A stretch of 64,000 nucleotides of DNA from Candidatus Bathyarchaeota archaeon (GCA_026394265.1 JAPKYO010000050.1:36974-100973); one strand, 5' to 3'. Counted from the first letter of the stretch, positions 51,099-59,448 are shown. A program made the numbers and translations. The notes: generated from the sequence alone by a model not told the origin.

Positions 51099-51428
51099 TT
51101 ACTCCTCGTCTTCCTGTTCTTCTGGGAGGGGTAGTTGCCCGTTTTCGAGGGGTTCTATGGCGAGTTTCTGGAGGTCGCGTAGCCAGCCGCTGAATGTTGT
51201 GGCGTTTGGGTATTTTTGGTACATGCGTTTGTGTGGGACCTTTGCGACTAGGCGGAGTTGGACCATCTTGTTGACGTAGAATTTGGCGCTGCTTCGGCTT
51301 ATGTCGCAGACGCGTGCGAGGTCTCCGCTTGTGAAGACTGGTTCGAGGTTTTTGTAGCCGAGGACGACCTTTGGGGGGAGTGGGAGTGCGGCTTCGAGTA
51401 TTTCGATGAGTGATTCCTCCTTTGACAT
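51099..51428 (-). CDS. winged-helix protein in operon with hjc
   Basis: 109 aa. HTH core near residues 30-75: FTSGDLARVCDISRSSAKFYVNKMVQLRL, with the wing KVPHKRMYQKYP. An acidic tail ends the protein (PLPEEQEDEE). Likely transcriptional regulator or DNA-binding partner. The tight 2-nt spacing to hjc points to a shared role in recombination or repair, which is inference. Confidence 0.78.
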   Translation of the reverse strand: MSKEESLIEILEAALPLPPKVVLGYKNLEPVFTSGDLARVCDISRSSAKFYVNKMVQLRLVAKVPHKRMYQKYPNATTFSGWLRDLQKLAIEPLENGQLPLPEEQEDEE

Positions 51429-51632
51429 GGTGGGTCCCCTGGTTTAGGATGAATTGGGTGTGGTGTAATATAAGGCTCGATGGTGGGCGCGTGTGCGTGG
51501 TTTCTCGTTTCCTCCTCCGCCGCCGTCGCGTTTCCGGCTGTTTAGGCTCGTTTCCGGGTTTGGGGCTTTTTTCTGTGTCGGTTTGGCGGCGGAGGGCGGC
51601 GGATGTTCGAGGTGAGTGATGCGTTAACGGGT

Positions 51633-51766
51633 GTAGTGAATAGATGCTCCTTTTGCGTAGATCGGCGCGTGAACAGCGCTGTTTTCTGCCTCCTTTCGTC
51701 GATTGGAGCCGGGGAATCGGAGATCAGTTGTACCCCCTCCCCCCTACCCTTTTTTGGCTTGTGGGG
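51633..51766 (+). repeat. dispersed intergenic repeat, copy C (short, plus orientation)
   Basis: 134 nt. The first 31 nt (GTAGTGAATAGATGCTCC ...) match copy A with one mismatch, including a 26-nt identity at 51638-51663. A CGCTGTTTTCTGCC stretch follows, then the C-run CCCCCTCCCCCC and a CCCC/GGGG hairpin ending near 51766. The middle 220-240 nt of copies A and B is missing. It lies between the divergent wHTH gene and the ACT-like gene, and points to the latter. Confidence 0.7.
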
Positions 51767-51827
51767 TGCTACATATGTTGGCGGAATATTATTTTGTTGG
51801 CGTATTTCCCCGGAAACGGGGCACATG

Positions 51828-51837
51828 TTTATAATAT
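51828..51837 (+). promoter_or_regulatory. TATA-like box of the ACT-like gene
   Basis: TTTATAATAT is centred 25 nt before the ATG at 51858, a leaderless spacing. Repeat copy C ends about 60 nt upstream. Confidence 0.65.
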
Positions 51838-51857
51838 AGTGCAGTTGTGTTTCGTTT

Positions 51858-52463
51858 ATGGCATTGAGCTCTGATAATGGGACGAAGTCGGTGGCGCGAC
51901 TCGTCAGGGAGGCGATCCAGATGAGGCCGAGCCTGCTCGACTCCCTCAAGATGGGCATCGTGAACTACAGCGCGTTGGCTCGGATGCTTCAGGAGGAGAT
52001 CGGGGAGGGGAGCACCGAGGCGGTGAAGGCGGCGGTGATACGCATCGCCGAGGACTTATCCAAGGAGCATAGGCTGCAGGAGGAGGAGGTCCGCGGCATC
52101 CTGAAGGAGTCGAAGGTGCGCCTGCAGGACAAGATCGCCGTGCTCATCAGCCCGATAAAGCTGGACACATCCTACCTTGTCACGGCGTACCTGACCGATA
52201 GCTACGTATACATTGTCGACCAGACCACGATGGGCAAGGATATGCCGAAGCAGGTTCAGGTGATGAGCAACCTCGTCGCCCTCGTCCTGCTCAGCCCGGA
52301 CCGCGTGGAGACGACGCCCGGGTTCGTCGCCTTCATAACGCAGCTCATGGGCGGGCACGACATAAACATCATCGAGTTCATCAGCTGCTTCACAAACACC
52401 ATCATCGTGCTGGAGACGAAGGACGCGCTGAAGGCGTTCAGCCTGCTCCAGAACTACACCTAG
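51858..52463 (+). CDS. ACT-domain-like regulatory protein
   Basis: 201 aa. The N-terminal half is helical (LVREAIQMRPSLLDSLKMGIV, LARMLQEEIGEGSTEAVKAAV) and could be an HTH. The C-terminal half has a beta-alpha-beta pattern ending PGFVAFITQLMGGHDINIIEF and TNTIIVLETKDALKAFSLLQ, very like ACT domains of aspartokinases and related regulators. Amino-acid sensing is plausible. No enzyme partner adjoins. Confidence 0.68.
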   Translation: MALSSDNGTKSVARLVREAIQMRPSLLDSLKMGIVNYSALARMLQEEIGEGSTEAVKAAVIRIAEDLSKEHRLQEEEVRGILKESKVRLQDKIAVLISPIKLDTSYLVTAYLTDSYVYIVDQTTMGKDMPKQVQVMSNLVALVLLSPDRVETTPGFVAFITQLMGGHDINIIEFISCFTNTIIVLETKDALKAFSLLQNYT

Positions 52464-52640
52464 CCCCTCGCCTCAAAATAACCGAATCCGCGATGTCTTT
52501 GCCTTAAACGCGTTTTATTATTGCCCAGAAAAAACAGTGGGGATGCGGTTGGTACTGTGTCGCCCACTCCGTCGAAATTCACGGGTCTCCCCCTAAAACA
52601 GCAAAGCTTTTAGTAGGAGGCTACCAATTCATGCGTGAGT

Positions 52641-52949
52641 ATGGCGGAGATTTGTCCCGTCTGCGGCCTCCCGAAGGACCTTTGCGTCTGTGAGGAGATG
52701 AGCCGGGAGCAGCAGCGGATAAGGATACGGTTAGAGAACCGCAAATGGAGCAAGACCTGGACCATCATCGACGGAATTGACTCGAAGGGTGACCAGCTCA
52801 AGAAGATAGCCACACAGCTGAAAAACAAGTGCGCCTGCGGGGGCACGGCCAAGGATGAGCAGATAATGCTCATGGGCGACCACCGCGACACCGTCAAAGA
52901 TGTGCTTGTAGAGCTTGGCTTCCCCGAGGAGAACATCGAGGTCCAGTAA
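52641..52949 (+). CDS. translation initiation factor aIF1 (SUI1)
   Basis: 102 aa. Start-codon fidelity factor. The N-terminal Cys-rich segment (CPVCGLPKDLCVCEE) is typical of archaeal members. The SUI1 core follows: WTIIDGIDSKGDQLKKIATQLKNKCACGGT, IMLMGDHRDTVKDVLVELGF. GTG at 52635 is a close alternative start. First of a compact run of aIF1, zinc ribbon and radA; the ribbon gene starts 1 nt after its stop. Confidence 0.94.
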   Translation: MAEICPVCGLPKDLCVCEEMSREQQRIRIRLENRKWSKTWTIIDGIDSKGDQLKKIATQLKNKCACGGTAKDEQIMLMGDHRDTVKDVLVELGFPEENIEVQ

Positions 52950-52950
52950 C

Positions 52951-53166
52951 ATGCCGACCGGGGGCATCAGGGATACCCTCGGGAACCTCAGGCACCGCAA
53001 GCCACAGCCCGTCTTCTGCCCCCGATGCGGGAGCAGCGACATGAAGCAGACCCCCAGTTTTGGACTACTACCCAACAAGTGGCGGTGTAACGTCTGCGGC
53101 TACGAGGGAACACTCGTCGTTGAACTCGAACAGGACAAATTCGTCGAGGGCCGGGACGCTCCTTAA
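52951..53166 (+). CDS. zinc-ribbon protein between aIF1 and radA
   Basis: 71 aa. CPRCGSSDMKQ and RCNVCGYEG form one zinc ribbon after a basic, probably disordered N-terminus (GNLRHRKPQP). It starts 1 nt after the aIF1 stop, so it is co-translated. The ribbon resembles those of transcription or translation factors. Function unknown. Confidence 0.75.
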   Translation: MPTGGIRDTLGNLRHRKPQPVFCPRCGSSDMKQTPSFGLLPNKWRCNVCGYEGTLVVELEQDKFVEGRDAP

Positions 53167-53170
53167 ATAT
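53163..53170 (+). promoter_or_regulatory. TATA-like box of radA
   Basis: TTAAATAT overlaps the stop of the zinc-ribbon gene and ends 19 nt before the radA ATG at 53190 (first base 27 nt away). This suggests a separate leaderless radA transcript within the cluster. Confidence 0.6.
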
Positions 53171-53189
53171 CTACTAGACAAAGAGCAGA

Positions 53190-54173
53190 ATGGTCCAGAT
53201 GGCAGACCAGACCGACTACTATAAGGCGAAATATCAATCCCTAGAGGATCTGCCATCGGTCGGCCCCGCCACAGCAGCAAAGCTGAGGGAGATCGGCTTC
53301 AAGACCGTCGAATCCATAGCCATGGCGACGACGGCGGAGCTGATCACCGCGGGGATAGGCGAGGAGACCGCGGGCAAGGTCATCGAGGCCGCCCGCAAGA
53401 GCATCGCCATCACATTCGTCCGAGGAGACGAACTCGTCGAGATAAGAAAACAGATCAAGCAGCTCACAACGGGCTGCCCAAGCCTCGACTCACTGCTCAA
53501 GGGCGGGCTGGAGACCCAGAGCCTCACCGAGTTCTACGGCGAGTTCGGCACGGGCAAGAGCCAGATATGCCACCAGCTCTGCGTCACCGTCCAGCTCCCC
53601 GAGGCGCAGGGTGGACTAAACGGCGGAGCCCTATACGTGGACACCGAGAACACGTTCCGCCCCGAACGCATACAGCAGATCGCCAAACGATTCGGGCTAG
53701 ACCCGGACGCCGCCCTCAAGAGGATAATCTTCGCCGAAGCCTACACGTCGGACCACCAGATGGTCCTACTCGACAACGCCGACGAGGTCATCAAGGAGAA
53801 CAACATCCGCCTCATAATCGTCGACAGCCTCACCAGCCACTTCCGCAGCGAATACCTAGGCCGCGAGATGCTCGCAAGCCGCCAGCAGCTTCTGAACAAG
53901 CACATGCACAAGCTGATGAGGCTGAGCCGCGCCTTCAACACCGTCGCCGTCATCACCAACCAGGTCATGGCGCAGCCCGACGCATTCTTCACAAAGGGCG
54001 TCACCCCCGTCGGCGGCCACATAGTCGGCCACATGAGCCACACCAGATTCTTCCTCCGCAAGGGCAGGGATAATATACGCATAGCCAAACTAACTGTAAG
54101 CCCAAGCCTCCCCGAGGGAGAGGTCCCCATCAGGATAACCGAACAAGGAATAGAGAGCGATGAAGAGATCTGA
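53190..54173 (+). CDS. radA: DNA repair and recombination protein RadA
   Basis: 327 aa archaeal RecA/Rad51 recombinase. The N-terminal helix-hairpin-helix domain has LEDLPSVGPATAAKLREIGF. Walker A is GEFGTGKSQICHQL, Walker B LIIVDSLTSHFR. The ITNQVMAQPD loop region and GHIVGHMSHTRFFLRKG follow. Full length, no intein. ATG at 53190 is leaderless with the TATA-like box; ATG at 53199 is an alternative. The next gene overlaps its end by 14 nt. Confidence 0.97.
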   Translation: MVQMADQTDYYKAKYQSLEDLPSVGPATAAKLREIGFKTVESIAMATTAELITAGIGEETAGKVIEAARKSIAITFVRGDELVEIRKQIKQLTTGCPSLDSLLKGGLETQSLTEFYGEFGTGKSQICHQLCVTVQLPEAQGGLNGGALYVDTENTFRPERIQQIAKRFGLDPDAALKRIIFAEAYTSDHQMVLLDNADEVIKENNIRLIIVDSLTSHFRSEYLGREMLASRQQLLNKHMHKLMRLSRAFNTVAVITNQVMAQPDAFFTKGVTPVGGHIVGHMSHTRFFLRKGRDNIRIAKLTVSPSLPEGEVPIRITEQGIESDEEI

Positions 54174-54537
54174 CAAACCCCGAGGAATGACCGCCACGGG
54201 CAAGACCCGCGAGGCCGTCATAGTCTTCTTCGACGCCGTCATCGAGAGACGATTCAGCGACGCAGACAAAGCCCTAGAAGAAGTCCGCACCAGAAAAAAC
54301 GCCAACCCAGAGTTCCAAGAAGGATACATAAAGGCACTCGAAGGCATACTCACCTCGGCGCGCTCCGGCGACGAACGAGACTTCTTCAACAAGGCCAGCA
54401 CAACCGAGGAAGGACTCGAAAAGCACGGCAAGGACTTCAGGGAGATACTGCAGAAGGGCAGACCAAAGCCATTCGACACGGGGTTCTTCTCAGCCTGGTC
54501 TGACCTAGTCCACTACAGGCTCGCCGCGAAGAAGTAG
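54160..54537 (+). CDS. small basic protein overlapping the end of radA
   Basis: 125 aa, mostly helical and charged. No family recognised. It has repeated helix-like segments (ADKALEEVRTRKNANPEF, EGYIKALEGILTSARSGD), and the FQEGYIKALEG part recalls short archaeal proteins found next to radA. The start codon lies 14 nt inside radA, so the two are translationally coupled and probably act together. Candidate recombination accessory protein. Confidence 0.65.
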   Translation: MKRSDKPRGMTATGKTREAVIVFFDAVIERRFSDADKALEEVRTRKNANPEFQEGYIKALEGILTSARSGDERDFFNKASTTEEGLEKHGKDFREILQKGRPKPFDTGFFSAWSDLVHYRLAAKK

Positions 54538-54539
54538 CC

Positions 54540-54812
54540 CTATACGGGCATCGTCTTGAAGACGGTATAGAGCAGGGTCCACGTCATGACCCAGATGAAG
54601 ATGTAGGCTCCTACGCCGACCTTCAACCCGTGGCTCCTGTCCAGCTTGAAGAAGCCGGATAACACATCCGAGGCAGCGAGGTAGAGCAGGGTGCCGAGCA
54701 TGAAGACGAGCGTCCCTTCCATGTTGATGTAGATCTGCAGGAAAACACATAGCAGCGCGGCTACGAAGGCAAGCCCGGCCTTGATCCAGTAGAGCTTCTC
54801 GGAGGGCTTCAT
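54540..54812 (-). CDS. three-helix membrane protein, unknown
   Basis: 90 aa with three hydrophobic segments (about 10-29, 33-52, 68-85) and few charged residues except KLDRSHGLK. No family recognised. It is convergent with the radA-linked gene, with a 2-nt gap, and 49 nt after the PAC2 gene on the same strand. Confidence 0.65.
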   Translation of the reverse strand: MKPSEKLYWIKAGLAFVAALLCVFLQIYINMEGTLVFMLGTLLYLAASDVLSGFFKLDRSHGLKVGVGAYIFIWVMTWTLLYTVFKTMPV

Positions 54813-54861
54813 TAAGCGATCACCGCTCTAATCCAGCGCCGGTATATTTGGGTGTATCGCA

Positions 54862-55635
54862 TCAGCTGATGTAATCCGGCTTCTTGTCGGAGATGGGGAG
54901 CAGATCGGTCTCCTCCTCGAACATCTCCAGCCTCTTCCGGATCGAGGCGTCGAGGCGCCTCGCCCTCTTCTCCAGCAGCGTCGTGTCGAGTTCGATGTTT
55001 AGTAGGGACGCGAGCTTGATGAGGACGGCGCGTGATGAGAGGTGCTGTGGGACGTTGGCGTACTTTATGTCACCCATCAGGCACGCCCCGGGGATGCCCC
55101 TCGCCTTGGCGAGGCCAATTACAACGCCGTTTAACCCGTTCACCACGCCCTCCTCCTTAACGATCTTTATCCCAAGAGCCTCCAGCTGCCCCTTCATCGA
55201 CTCATCCGTACAGACCCCGTACACCTGCGGCTCATCGGCGTACTCCGTCGGGTAGGCGGCCATGGTCCACATCCGGCGGACGCCGAAGTCTACGGCGAGG
55301 TTGACCACCTTCTCCGCCAGCGTGATCGACTCCTCAGGGATCGAGGGCTGCGCGTCCCCAACGCATATTATGAGGTTCTTCCCCGGCGACGCGTAGAACC
55401 TGTGCCTTATCGGCGACAACTCGCCAAGCCCGTTGTTGTAGACGAGCATGTTGTGATAGTAGGTGACCTCGGCGAATAGCTTGGCGTTAAGCCGCCTGCG
55501 CAGGTAGTCGGCTGATATCTTCGCTATGTAGCCCATACCCGGCCACGCGGCTATCATATCCGGGTGGTCCAGCTCAGGCTTGCTAATGTAGTGGATTTCC
55601 AAAGGAGTCGCATAACCCAACTCGTGGTTTTCCAT
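54862..55635 (-). CDS. PAC2-family protein (proteasome assembly chaperone-like)
   Basis: 257 aa. PAC2 fold signs: MIAAWPGMGYIAKISADYLRR at the N-terminus, the NLIICVGDAQPS strand, MWTMAAYPTEYAD, and GIPGACLMGDIKYAN. Archaeal PbaB-type members assist proteasome assembly or act as ATP-independent activators. I chose ATG at 55635 because a CATATAAAG box sits about 30 nt upstream; GTG at 55653 would precede the likely transcript start. Confidence 0.87.
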   Translation of the reverse strand: MENHELGYATPLEIHYISKPELDHPDMIAAWPGMGYIAKISADYLRRRLNAKLFAEVTYYHNMLVYNNGLGELSPIRHRFYASPGKNLIICVGDAQPSIPEESITLAEKVVNLAVDFGVRRMWTMAAYPTEYADEPQVYGVCTDESMKGQLEALGIKIVKEEGVVNGLNGVVIGLAKARGIPGACLMGDIKYANVPQHLSSRAVLIKLASLLNIELDTTLLEKRARRLDASIRKRLEMFEEETDLLPISDKKPDYIS

Positions 55636-55888
55636 TAAACCTTTCGTATTCACCCGAGGGGTGTTTCTTTATATGCTGACAGTTTTTCTTCGTCGGAGTC
55701 AAGTAGTCGACTTATTACCATGGTCTTTTCACAGCCGCGGGCAAACAGCTTTTGGTCTCACGGTGAAGAGACAATATTTACTCCGATGCGACAAAAAGGG
55801 GATATAGCTTTCCACTCCACCACCCCCAGCAATGAACCATCCCTGCAACAGAACCATCATATACAACCCGGACCGTTTTAAGCGCGTA
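55636..55888. other. intergenic region left of the candidate RNA
   Basis: Holds the minus-strand promoter of the PAC2 gene (TATA-like box near 55667-55674) and, at 55873-55881, CGTTTTAAG upstream of the candidate RNA. The middle has no credible ORF or hairpin. Confidence 0.4.
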
Positions 55889-56078
55889 GCGCGGGGAGCT
55901 CTGAAGGCCCCGAGCAACCGACTCCAACCAGTAAAATGGTGAGGCGGGTGGGACGGGTCCCTCGGGTTGGCCTGAGGGAACTTCAGGGCGGGGAGAATGA
56001 GGGGGGCTCAGCGACTCCGGGAAACCGGGGAAATTGTTGCCACACTCTACCTGCCACATCGGTATCCCCGCCCCGCGC
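55889..56078 (+). ncRNA. candidate large structured RNA with paired ends
   Basis: A 190-nt region whose ends pair perfectly: 55889-55896 (GCGCGGGG) with 56071-56078 (CCCCGCGC). A second helix next to it pairs GCGGGGA near 55988 with TCCCCG at 56065-56070. Inside, GCGAC (56011-56015) pairs with GTTGC (56036-56040), enclosing CTCCGG-GAAA-CCGGGG with a GNRA tetraloop. A CCCTC/GAGGG hairpin covers 55959-55978. TATA-like CGTTTTAAG precedes it. It lacks SRP domain IV and RNase P core motifs, so the class is unknown. Confidence 0.5.
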
Positions 56079-56106
56079 TACCACAACACCCCAGAGGTAA
56101 CACACA

Positions 56107-56442
56107 ATGCTGATGAGGCAACGAGGCTGGACGGACGACGAAGTCGACAAGCTGAGAAACATGTACCCCAGCTCCACCTCTTTTCACGACCTCCTCGACA
56201 AGCTCCCAAGCAGAAGCCCCAACTCCATACGCCTCATGGCGTCCCGGCTCGGCCTCAAACGCCCCACCATCCTCACGGGCATAAACAAGGTGAGCGAGAT
56301 GAAGACATCCACAGCCGGCGGCGGAGTGCTCGTAAGGTGCAGCCAGTGCGGTGGATGGATCGGCGTCTCCACCGAGAAGGCGACGACGAACGGCGTCGTC
56401 GTCTGCGACCACTGCGGCTGCGTGAGCTTACTCACAGACTAG
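56107..56442 (+). CDS. Myb/SANT-like HTH plus zinc-ribbon protein
   Basis: 111 aa. The N-terminal domain (about 5-55) has the tryptophan-led SANT pattern (RGWTDDEVDKLRNMYP, then SPNSIRLMASRLGLKRP). The C-terminal zinc ribbon is CSQCGGW with CDHCGCV. A DNA-binding protein by architecture, perhaps a regulator. It starts 28 nt after the candidate RNA, which could therefore also be its 5' leader. Confidence 0.78.
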   Translation: MLMRQRGWTDDEVDKLRNMYPSSTSFHDLLDKLPSRSPNSIRLMASRLGLKRPTILTGINKVSEMKTSTAGGGVLVRCSQCGGWIGVSTEKATTNGVVVCDHCGCVSLLTD

Positions 56443-56522
56443 GCTTCACCGCCTACTACAGGTTACCACTTCATACCCTTTTTATACCCTGAATCCGTTG
56501 TCAACTCGGAGGCACTGGGGCT

Positions 56523-57086
56523 ATGAGCCTTGAAATGGAGCCGAAGATGATTGTAAGGGAGGCGATGTCTAGCCCCGTCTTCGCCGTCGAAGAGGGCAGC
56601 GACATCACCGAAGTCGCCAAACTGATGCGCCAGCAGAAGCTCGGCGCCATCGTGGTAAACAACTCAGAAGCGCAACCCGTGGGAATCGTCACCGAGAGGG
56701 ACATCGTCATGCGCGTCGTCGCCGACGGCAAGTCCCCACAAGGCGTCACCGCCGGCGAGGTCATGTCAAGCCCACTCAGGGTCGTGAAGGCCGAGACACC
56801 CATCGTCGAAGCCATGAGTATGATGGACAAGCTCAACATCAGGCGCCTCGGCGTCACCTACAAGGGGCAACTCGTCGGCATAATCAGCCACAAGGACATC
56901 ATCAGGATCATCCCCACCATCATGGAGATCATGAGGGAGAACTCCAAGATCAACGGCGCCCCCGACGCATTCAGCCCATCAACCGTCGGCTACTGCGACC
57001 GCTGCGAGACCTACTCCACAAACCTCCGCGGCGTCGACGGAGAGTTCCTCTGCGAGGACTGCCGCGCAGATGAGAAGGAAGAATAA
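56523..57086 (+). CDS. CBS-domain protein with C-terminal zinc ribbon
   Basis: 187 aa. A CBS pair (about 8-68 and 78-140): VREAMSSPVFAVEEGSDITEV and VGIVTERDIVMRVV, then AGEVMSSPLRVVKAETPIVEA and VGIISHKDIIRIIP. A two-CxxC ribbon follows (CDRCETYS, CEDCRAD). CBS pairs bind adenosyl ligands and sense energy state. A TTTTTATACC box lies about 35-40 nt upstream of the ATG. The Mut7-C gene can start inside its end (ATG 57070). Confidence 0.9.
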   Translation: MSLEMEPKMIVREAMSSPVFAVEEGSDITEVAKLMRQQKLGAIVVNNSEAQPVGIVTERDIVMRVVADGKSPQGVTAGEVMSSPLRVVKAETPIVEAMSMMDKLNIRRLGVTYKGQLVGIISHKDIIRIIPTIMEIMRENSKINGAPDAFSPSTVGYCDRCETYSTNLRGVDGEFLCEDCRADEKEE

Positions 57087-57111
57087 GCCCCACCTAGATT
57101 CTAGCACAGAG

Positions 57112-57576
57112 ATGGCGCCACGCTTCCTCCTAGACGGCATGCTCGGCTCCCTGGCCCGCTGGCTCAGGATAGGCGGATACGACACCGAGTACCTGAAGGA
57201 CACCGACGACGACGCCCTAATCGAGGAGGCCCTCGCCGATGACCGGATTCTGCTGACGCGCGACGAGGTTCTCGTCAACAGGGCGCGCAAGCGTGGCGTG
57301 GAGGCCATCTACGTCGAGAACGGAGACGAGAAGGCGCTCAGCCAACTCACGAAAGAACTAGGAATCGCCTTCGACCCCACTCAGGCGAGGTGCCCGAAGT
57401 GCAACCATACAGTCGAGAAGGTCGCCAAGGAGGAGGTCGCTGACAGGGTCCCCGAGGGCACGTACAAGGTCGTGGACGATTACTGGGTCTGCCCCCGCTG
57501 CGGAGGCATCTACTGGCGCGGGAGCCACTGGCCCCGCATCGTCGAGACCCTGAGCAACACGGGGAAGGGCGTGTAG
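57112..57576 (+). CDS. Mut7-C RNase-domain protein
   Basis: 154 aa from ATG at 57112; ATG at 57070, overlapping the CBS gene, would add 14 residues. PIN-like Mut7-C fold: FLLDGMLGSLARWLRIGGYDT, the acidic TDDDALIEEALADDRILLTRDEVL region with several Asp, then a zinc ribbon (CPKCNH ... CPRCGGIYWRGSHW). Family members are predicted RNases. Same strand as CBS and AMMECR1 genes. Confidence 0.88.
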   Translation: MAPRFLLDGMLGSLARWLRIGGYDTEYLKDTDDDALIEEALADDRILLTRDEVLVNRARKRGVEAIYVENGDEKALSQLTKELGIAFDPTQARCPKCNHTVEKVAKEEVADRVPEGTYKVVDDYWVCPRCGGIYWRGSHWPRIVETLSNTGKGV

Positions 57577-57629
57577 CCATCCGGCATCCTTTAAAACGCG
57601 CCGGGCACCCGAATGTTCAAGGGGCCGAC

Positions 57630-58247
57630 ATGACCTTCGACCTGACACTCTCCGAGGGAACCTACCTAGTCAAACTCGCGAGGCGAACGATCGAGGCGAG
57701 CTTTTCGAGGGCGAAGGTGGACCTCTCCGACGCGCCCCCGAAGACGCGCGAGGTCTGCGGCGTATTCGTCACACTCAACAGCCTCCGCGGCGGGGAGAAG
57801 CAGCTCAGGGGCTGCATCGGCTACCCCTACCCCATAAAGCCCCTCGCCGAGGCGGTAAACGACATGGCGGAGGCCGCAGCCTTCGAGGACCCCCGCTTCC
57901 CACGGCTCACAAAGAAGGAGCTGGGGGAGATAATAATCGAGGTCAGCGTCCTCACACCACCCGAGGCGATAAAGGTGGAGAAGCCCGAGCAGTACCCATC
58001 CTGCGTCAAGGTGGGTGAGCACGGACTCATAGCGAAGCGGGGCGGCAGGAGCGGACTGTTACTCCCACAGGTGGCGACGGAGTGGGGGTGGGACTCCGAG
58101 GAGTTCCTATCACAATGCTGCATAAAGGCGGGGCTCGCCCCGGACTCGTGGCTCCTCCCCGGGACCCAGATATCCAGCTTCAAGGCGATAATCTTCGCCG
58201 AGAAGACGCCGGGCGGCGAGGTCGAGAGGGAAGAGATCCAGGGCTAG
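57630..58247 (+). CDS. AMMECR1 family protein (AmmeMemoRadiSam system protein A)
   Basis: 205 aa. AMMECR1 fold: REVCGVFVTLNSLRGGEKQLRGCIGY has the invariant LRGCIG segment, and VSVLTPPEAI, KRGGRSGLLLPQVATEWGWD and FLSQCCIKAGL follow. Works with the AmrS radical SAM enzyme and Memo in the predicted AmmeMemoRadiSam system. AmrS is 27 kb away here, at 30.5 kb. TTTAAAAC box at 57590-57597. Confidence 0.94.
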   Translation: MTFDLTLSEGTYLVKLARRTIEASFSRAKVDLSDAPPKTREVCGVFVTLNSLRGGEKQLRGCIGYPYPIKPLAEAVNDMAEAAAFEDPRFPRLTKKELGEIIIEVSVLTPPEAIKVEKPEQYPSCVKVGEHGLIAKRGGRSGLLLPQVATEWGWDSEEFLSQCCIKAGLAPDSWLLPGTQISSFKAIIFAEKTPGGEVEREEIQG

Positions 58248-58257
58248 GGTTGCTTCT

Positions 58258-59448
58258 TTGGACGGCTTCGACGGCGCCCGGATATACTTCAGCCCCTGCG
58301 GCATAGGGCTCGGCCACGCGAGCAGGAACATGCCCATCGCGCAGGAGCTGAGGAGACGTGGCGCCGAGATAATATTCTCAACGTACCTCGAGGGCATCGA
58401 CTACACGGAGAAGCAGGGCTTCAGGGTACTCCCCGCGCCACCGATCTCGATGTCTAACGACTCCTCGGGCAGCATCGACCTGAAGATGTCCTCGATAAAC
58501 CAGGGCGTCAAGGCGCTGCCCACGTTCGCGAGGCAGGTGAACGTGGAGCTCAGGTACATGAAGGCGTTCCGCCCGGATGCGGTGGTCTCGGATTCGCGCC
58601 TCTCCCCCATATTCGCGGCGAAGCTCCTCGACATCCCTATCCTGCTAATTCTCAACCAGTTCACGCCCCTCATCCCGGTGAAGAAGGACATGTTCATGCT
58701 CTCCAAGGTCGGCGACGGCGTGATCATGACACTCATCGGCAGGGGCTGGGGCTACGCGGACAAGATTCTCATACCCGACTTCCCTGCCCCCAACACCCTC
58801 AGCATAGACTGCCTCAGAATCCCCGGACCATACCAGAGGAAGGTGGAGCTAGTCGGCGCCATACTGCCGAAGAGGCCGGAGGAGGCGAGGGATAGACGCG
58901 ATGTCAGGGCGGAGCTGGGCATCGCCGATGACCAGAGACTCATATACGCGGGCATCAGCGGCCCACGCGCCGAGAGGCTGCCACTACTCAAGCTACTCAC
59001 ACCCATCTTCGAGTCCTTCCCCGACGAGTACCGCGTCGTCATGTCTATGGGCGACCCCAACGGGGACTCAAAGCCCATACGAAGTGGCTCGCTCGTCAAG
59101 CTCAGCTGGGTCAATGAGAAGTTCGACCTGCTGAATGCCTGCGACTTGGTCATCTCCCGCGGCGGGCACGAGACCATGATGCAGAGCATCTGCTACGGGA
59201 AGCCCGCCGTGATCATCCCGGTGGCGAACCACCCGGAACAGTACGGCAACGCCCGGCGGGCGCAGGAGCTTGGAGTAGCCCACGCCATCCACCAGAGGAA
59301 CATCGACAGGGATGTGCTTCTACTGCTCATAGAGGAGATGCTCGGGGATGACTCGTTCAGGGAGCGGCTCTCTAAGCTGAACTCGGGGCGCCTCGGCGAC
59401 GGCGTGGAGAGGAGCATTCACGCCCTCGCGGGCATCATGCGCCGTTAA
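58258..59448 (+). CDS. MurG-like glycosyltransferase (family 28 C-terminal domain)
   Basis: 396 aa, GT-B fold. The N-terminal domain begins IYFSPCGIGLGHASRNMPIAQEL, as in MJ1255-type proteins. The C-terminal domain has LVISRGGHETMMQSICYGKPAVIIPV, the nucleotide-sugar binding segment of GT28 enzymes, and ANHPEQYGNA. Sugar transfer in lipid or surface-glycan synthesis. TTG start at 58258, 10 nt after AMMECR1, so probably one transcript. Confidence 0.87.
   Translation: MDGFDGARIYFSPCGIGLGHASRNMPIAQELRRRGAEIIFSTYLEGIDYTEKQGFRVLPAPPISMSNDSSGSIDLKMSSINQGVKALPTFARQVNVELRYMKAFRPDAVVSDSRLSPIFAAKLLDIPILLILNQFTPLIPVKKDMFMLSKVGDGVIMTLIGRGWGYADKILIPDFPAPNTLSIDCLRIPGPYQRKVELVGAILPKRPEEARDRRDVRAELGIADDQRLIYAGISGPRAERLPLLKLLTPIFESFPDEYRVVMSMGDPNGDSKPIRSGSLVKLSWVNEKFDLLNACDLVISRGGHETMMQSICYGKPAVIIPVANHPEQYGNARRAQELGVAHAIHQRNIDRDVLLLLIEEMLGDDSFRERLSKLNSGRLGDGVERSIHALAGIMRR

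Noticed and set aside
55897..55975. SAM-I riboswitch-like string (TGAAGGCCCCGAGCAACC)
   Set aside because: Only a short resemblance to the GAAGCCCGGCAACC core; the rest of the fold, the GGTGC box and an adjacent methionine or SAM gene are missing, and this class is not typical of archaea.
55889..56078. SRP RNA or RNase P RNA
   Set aside because: The conserved SRP domain IV string and the RNase P P4/CR-I and CR-V strings are not visible. A covariance search could overturn this.
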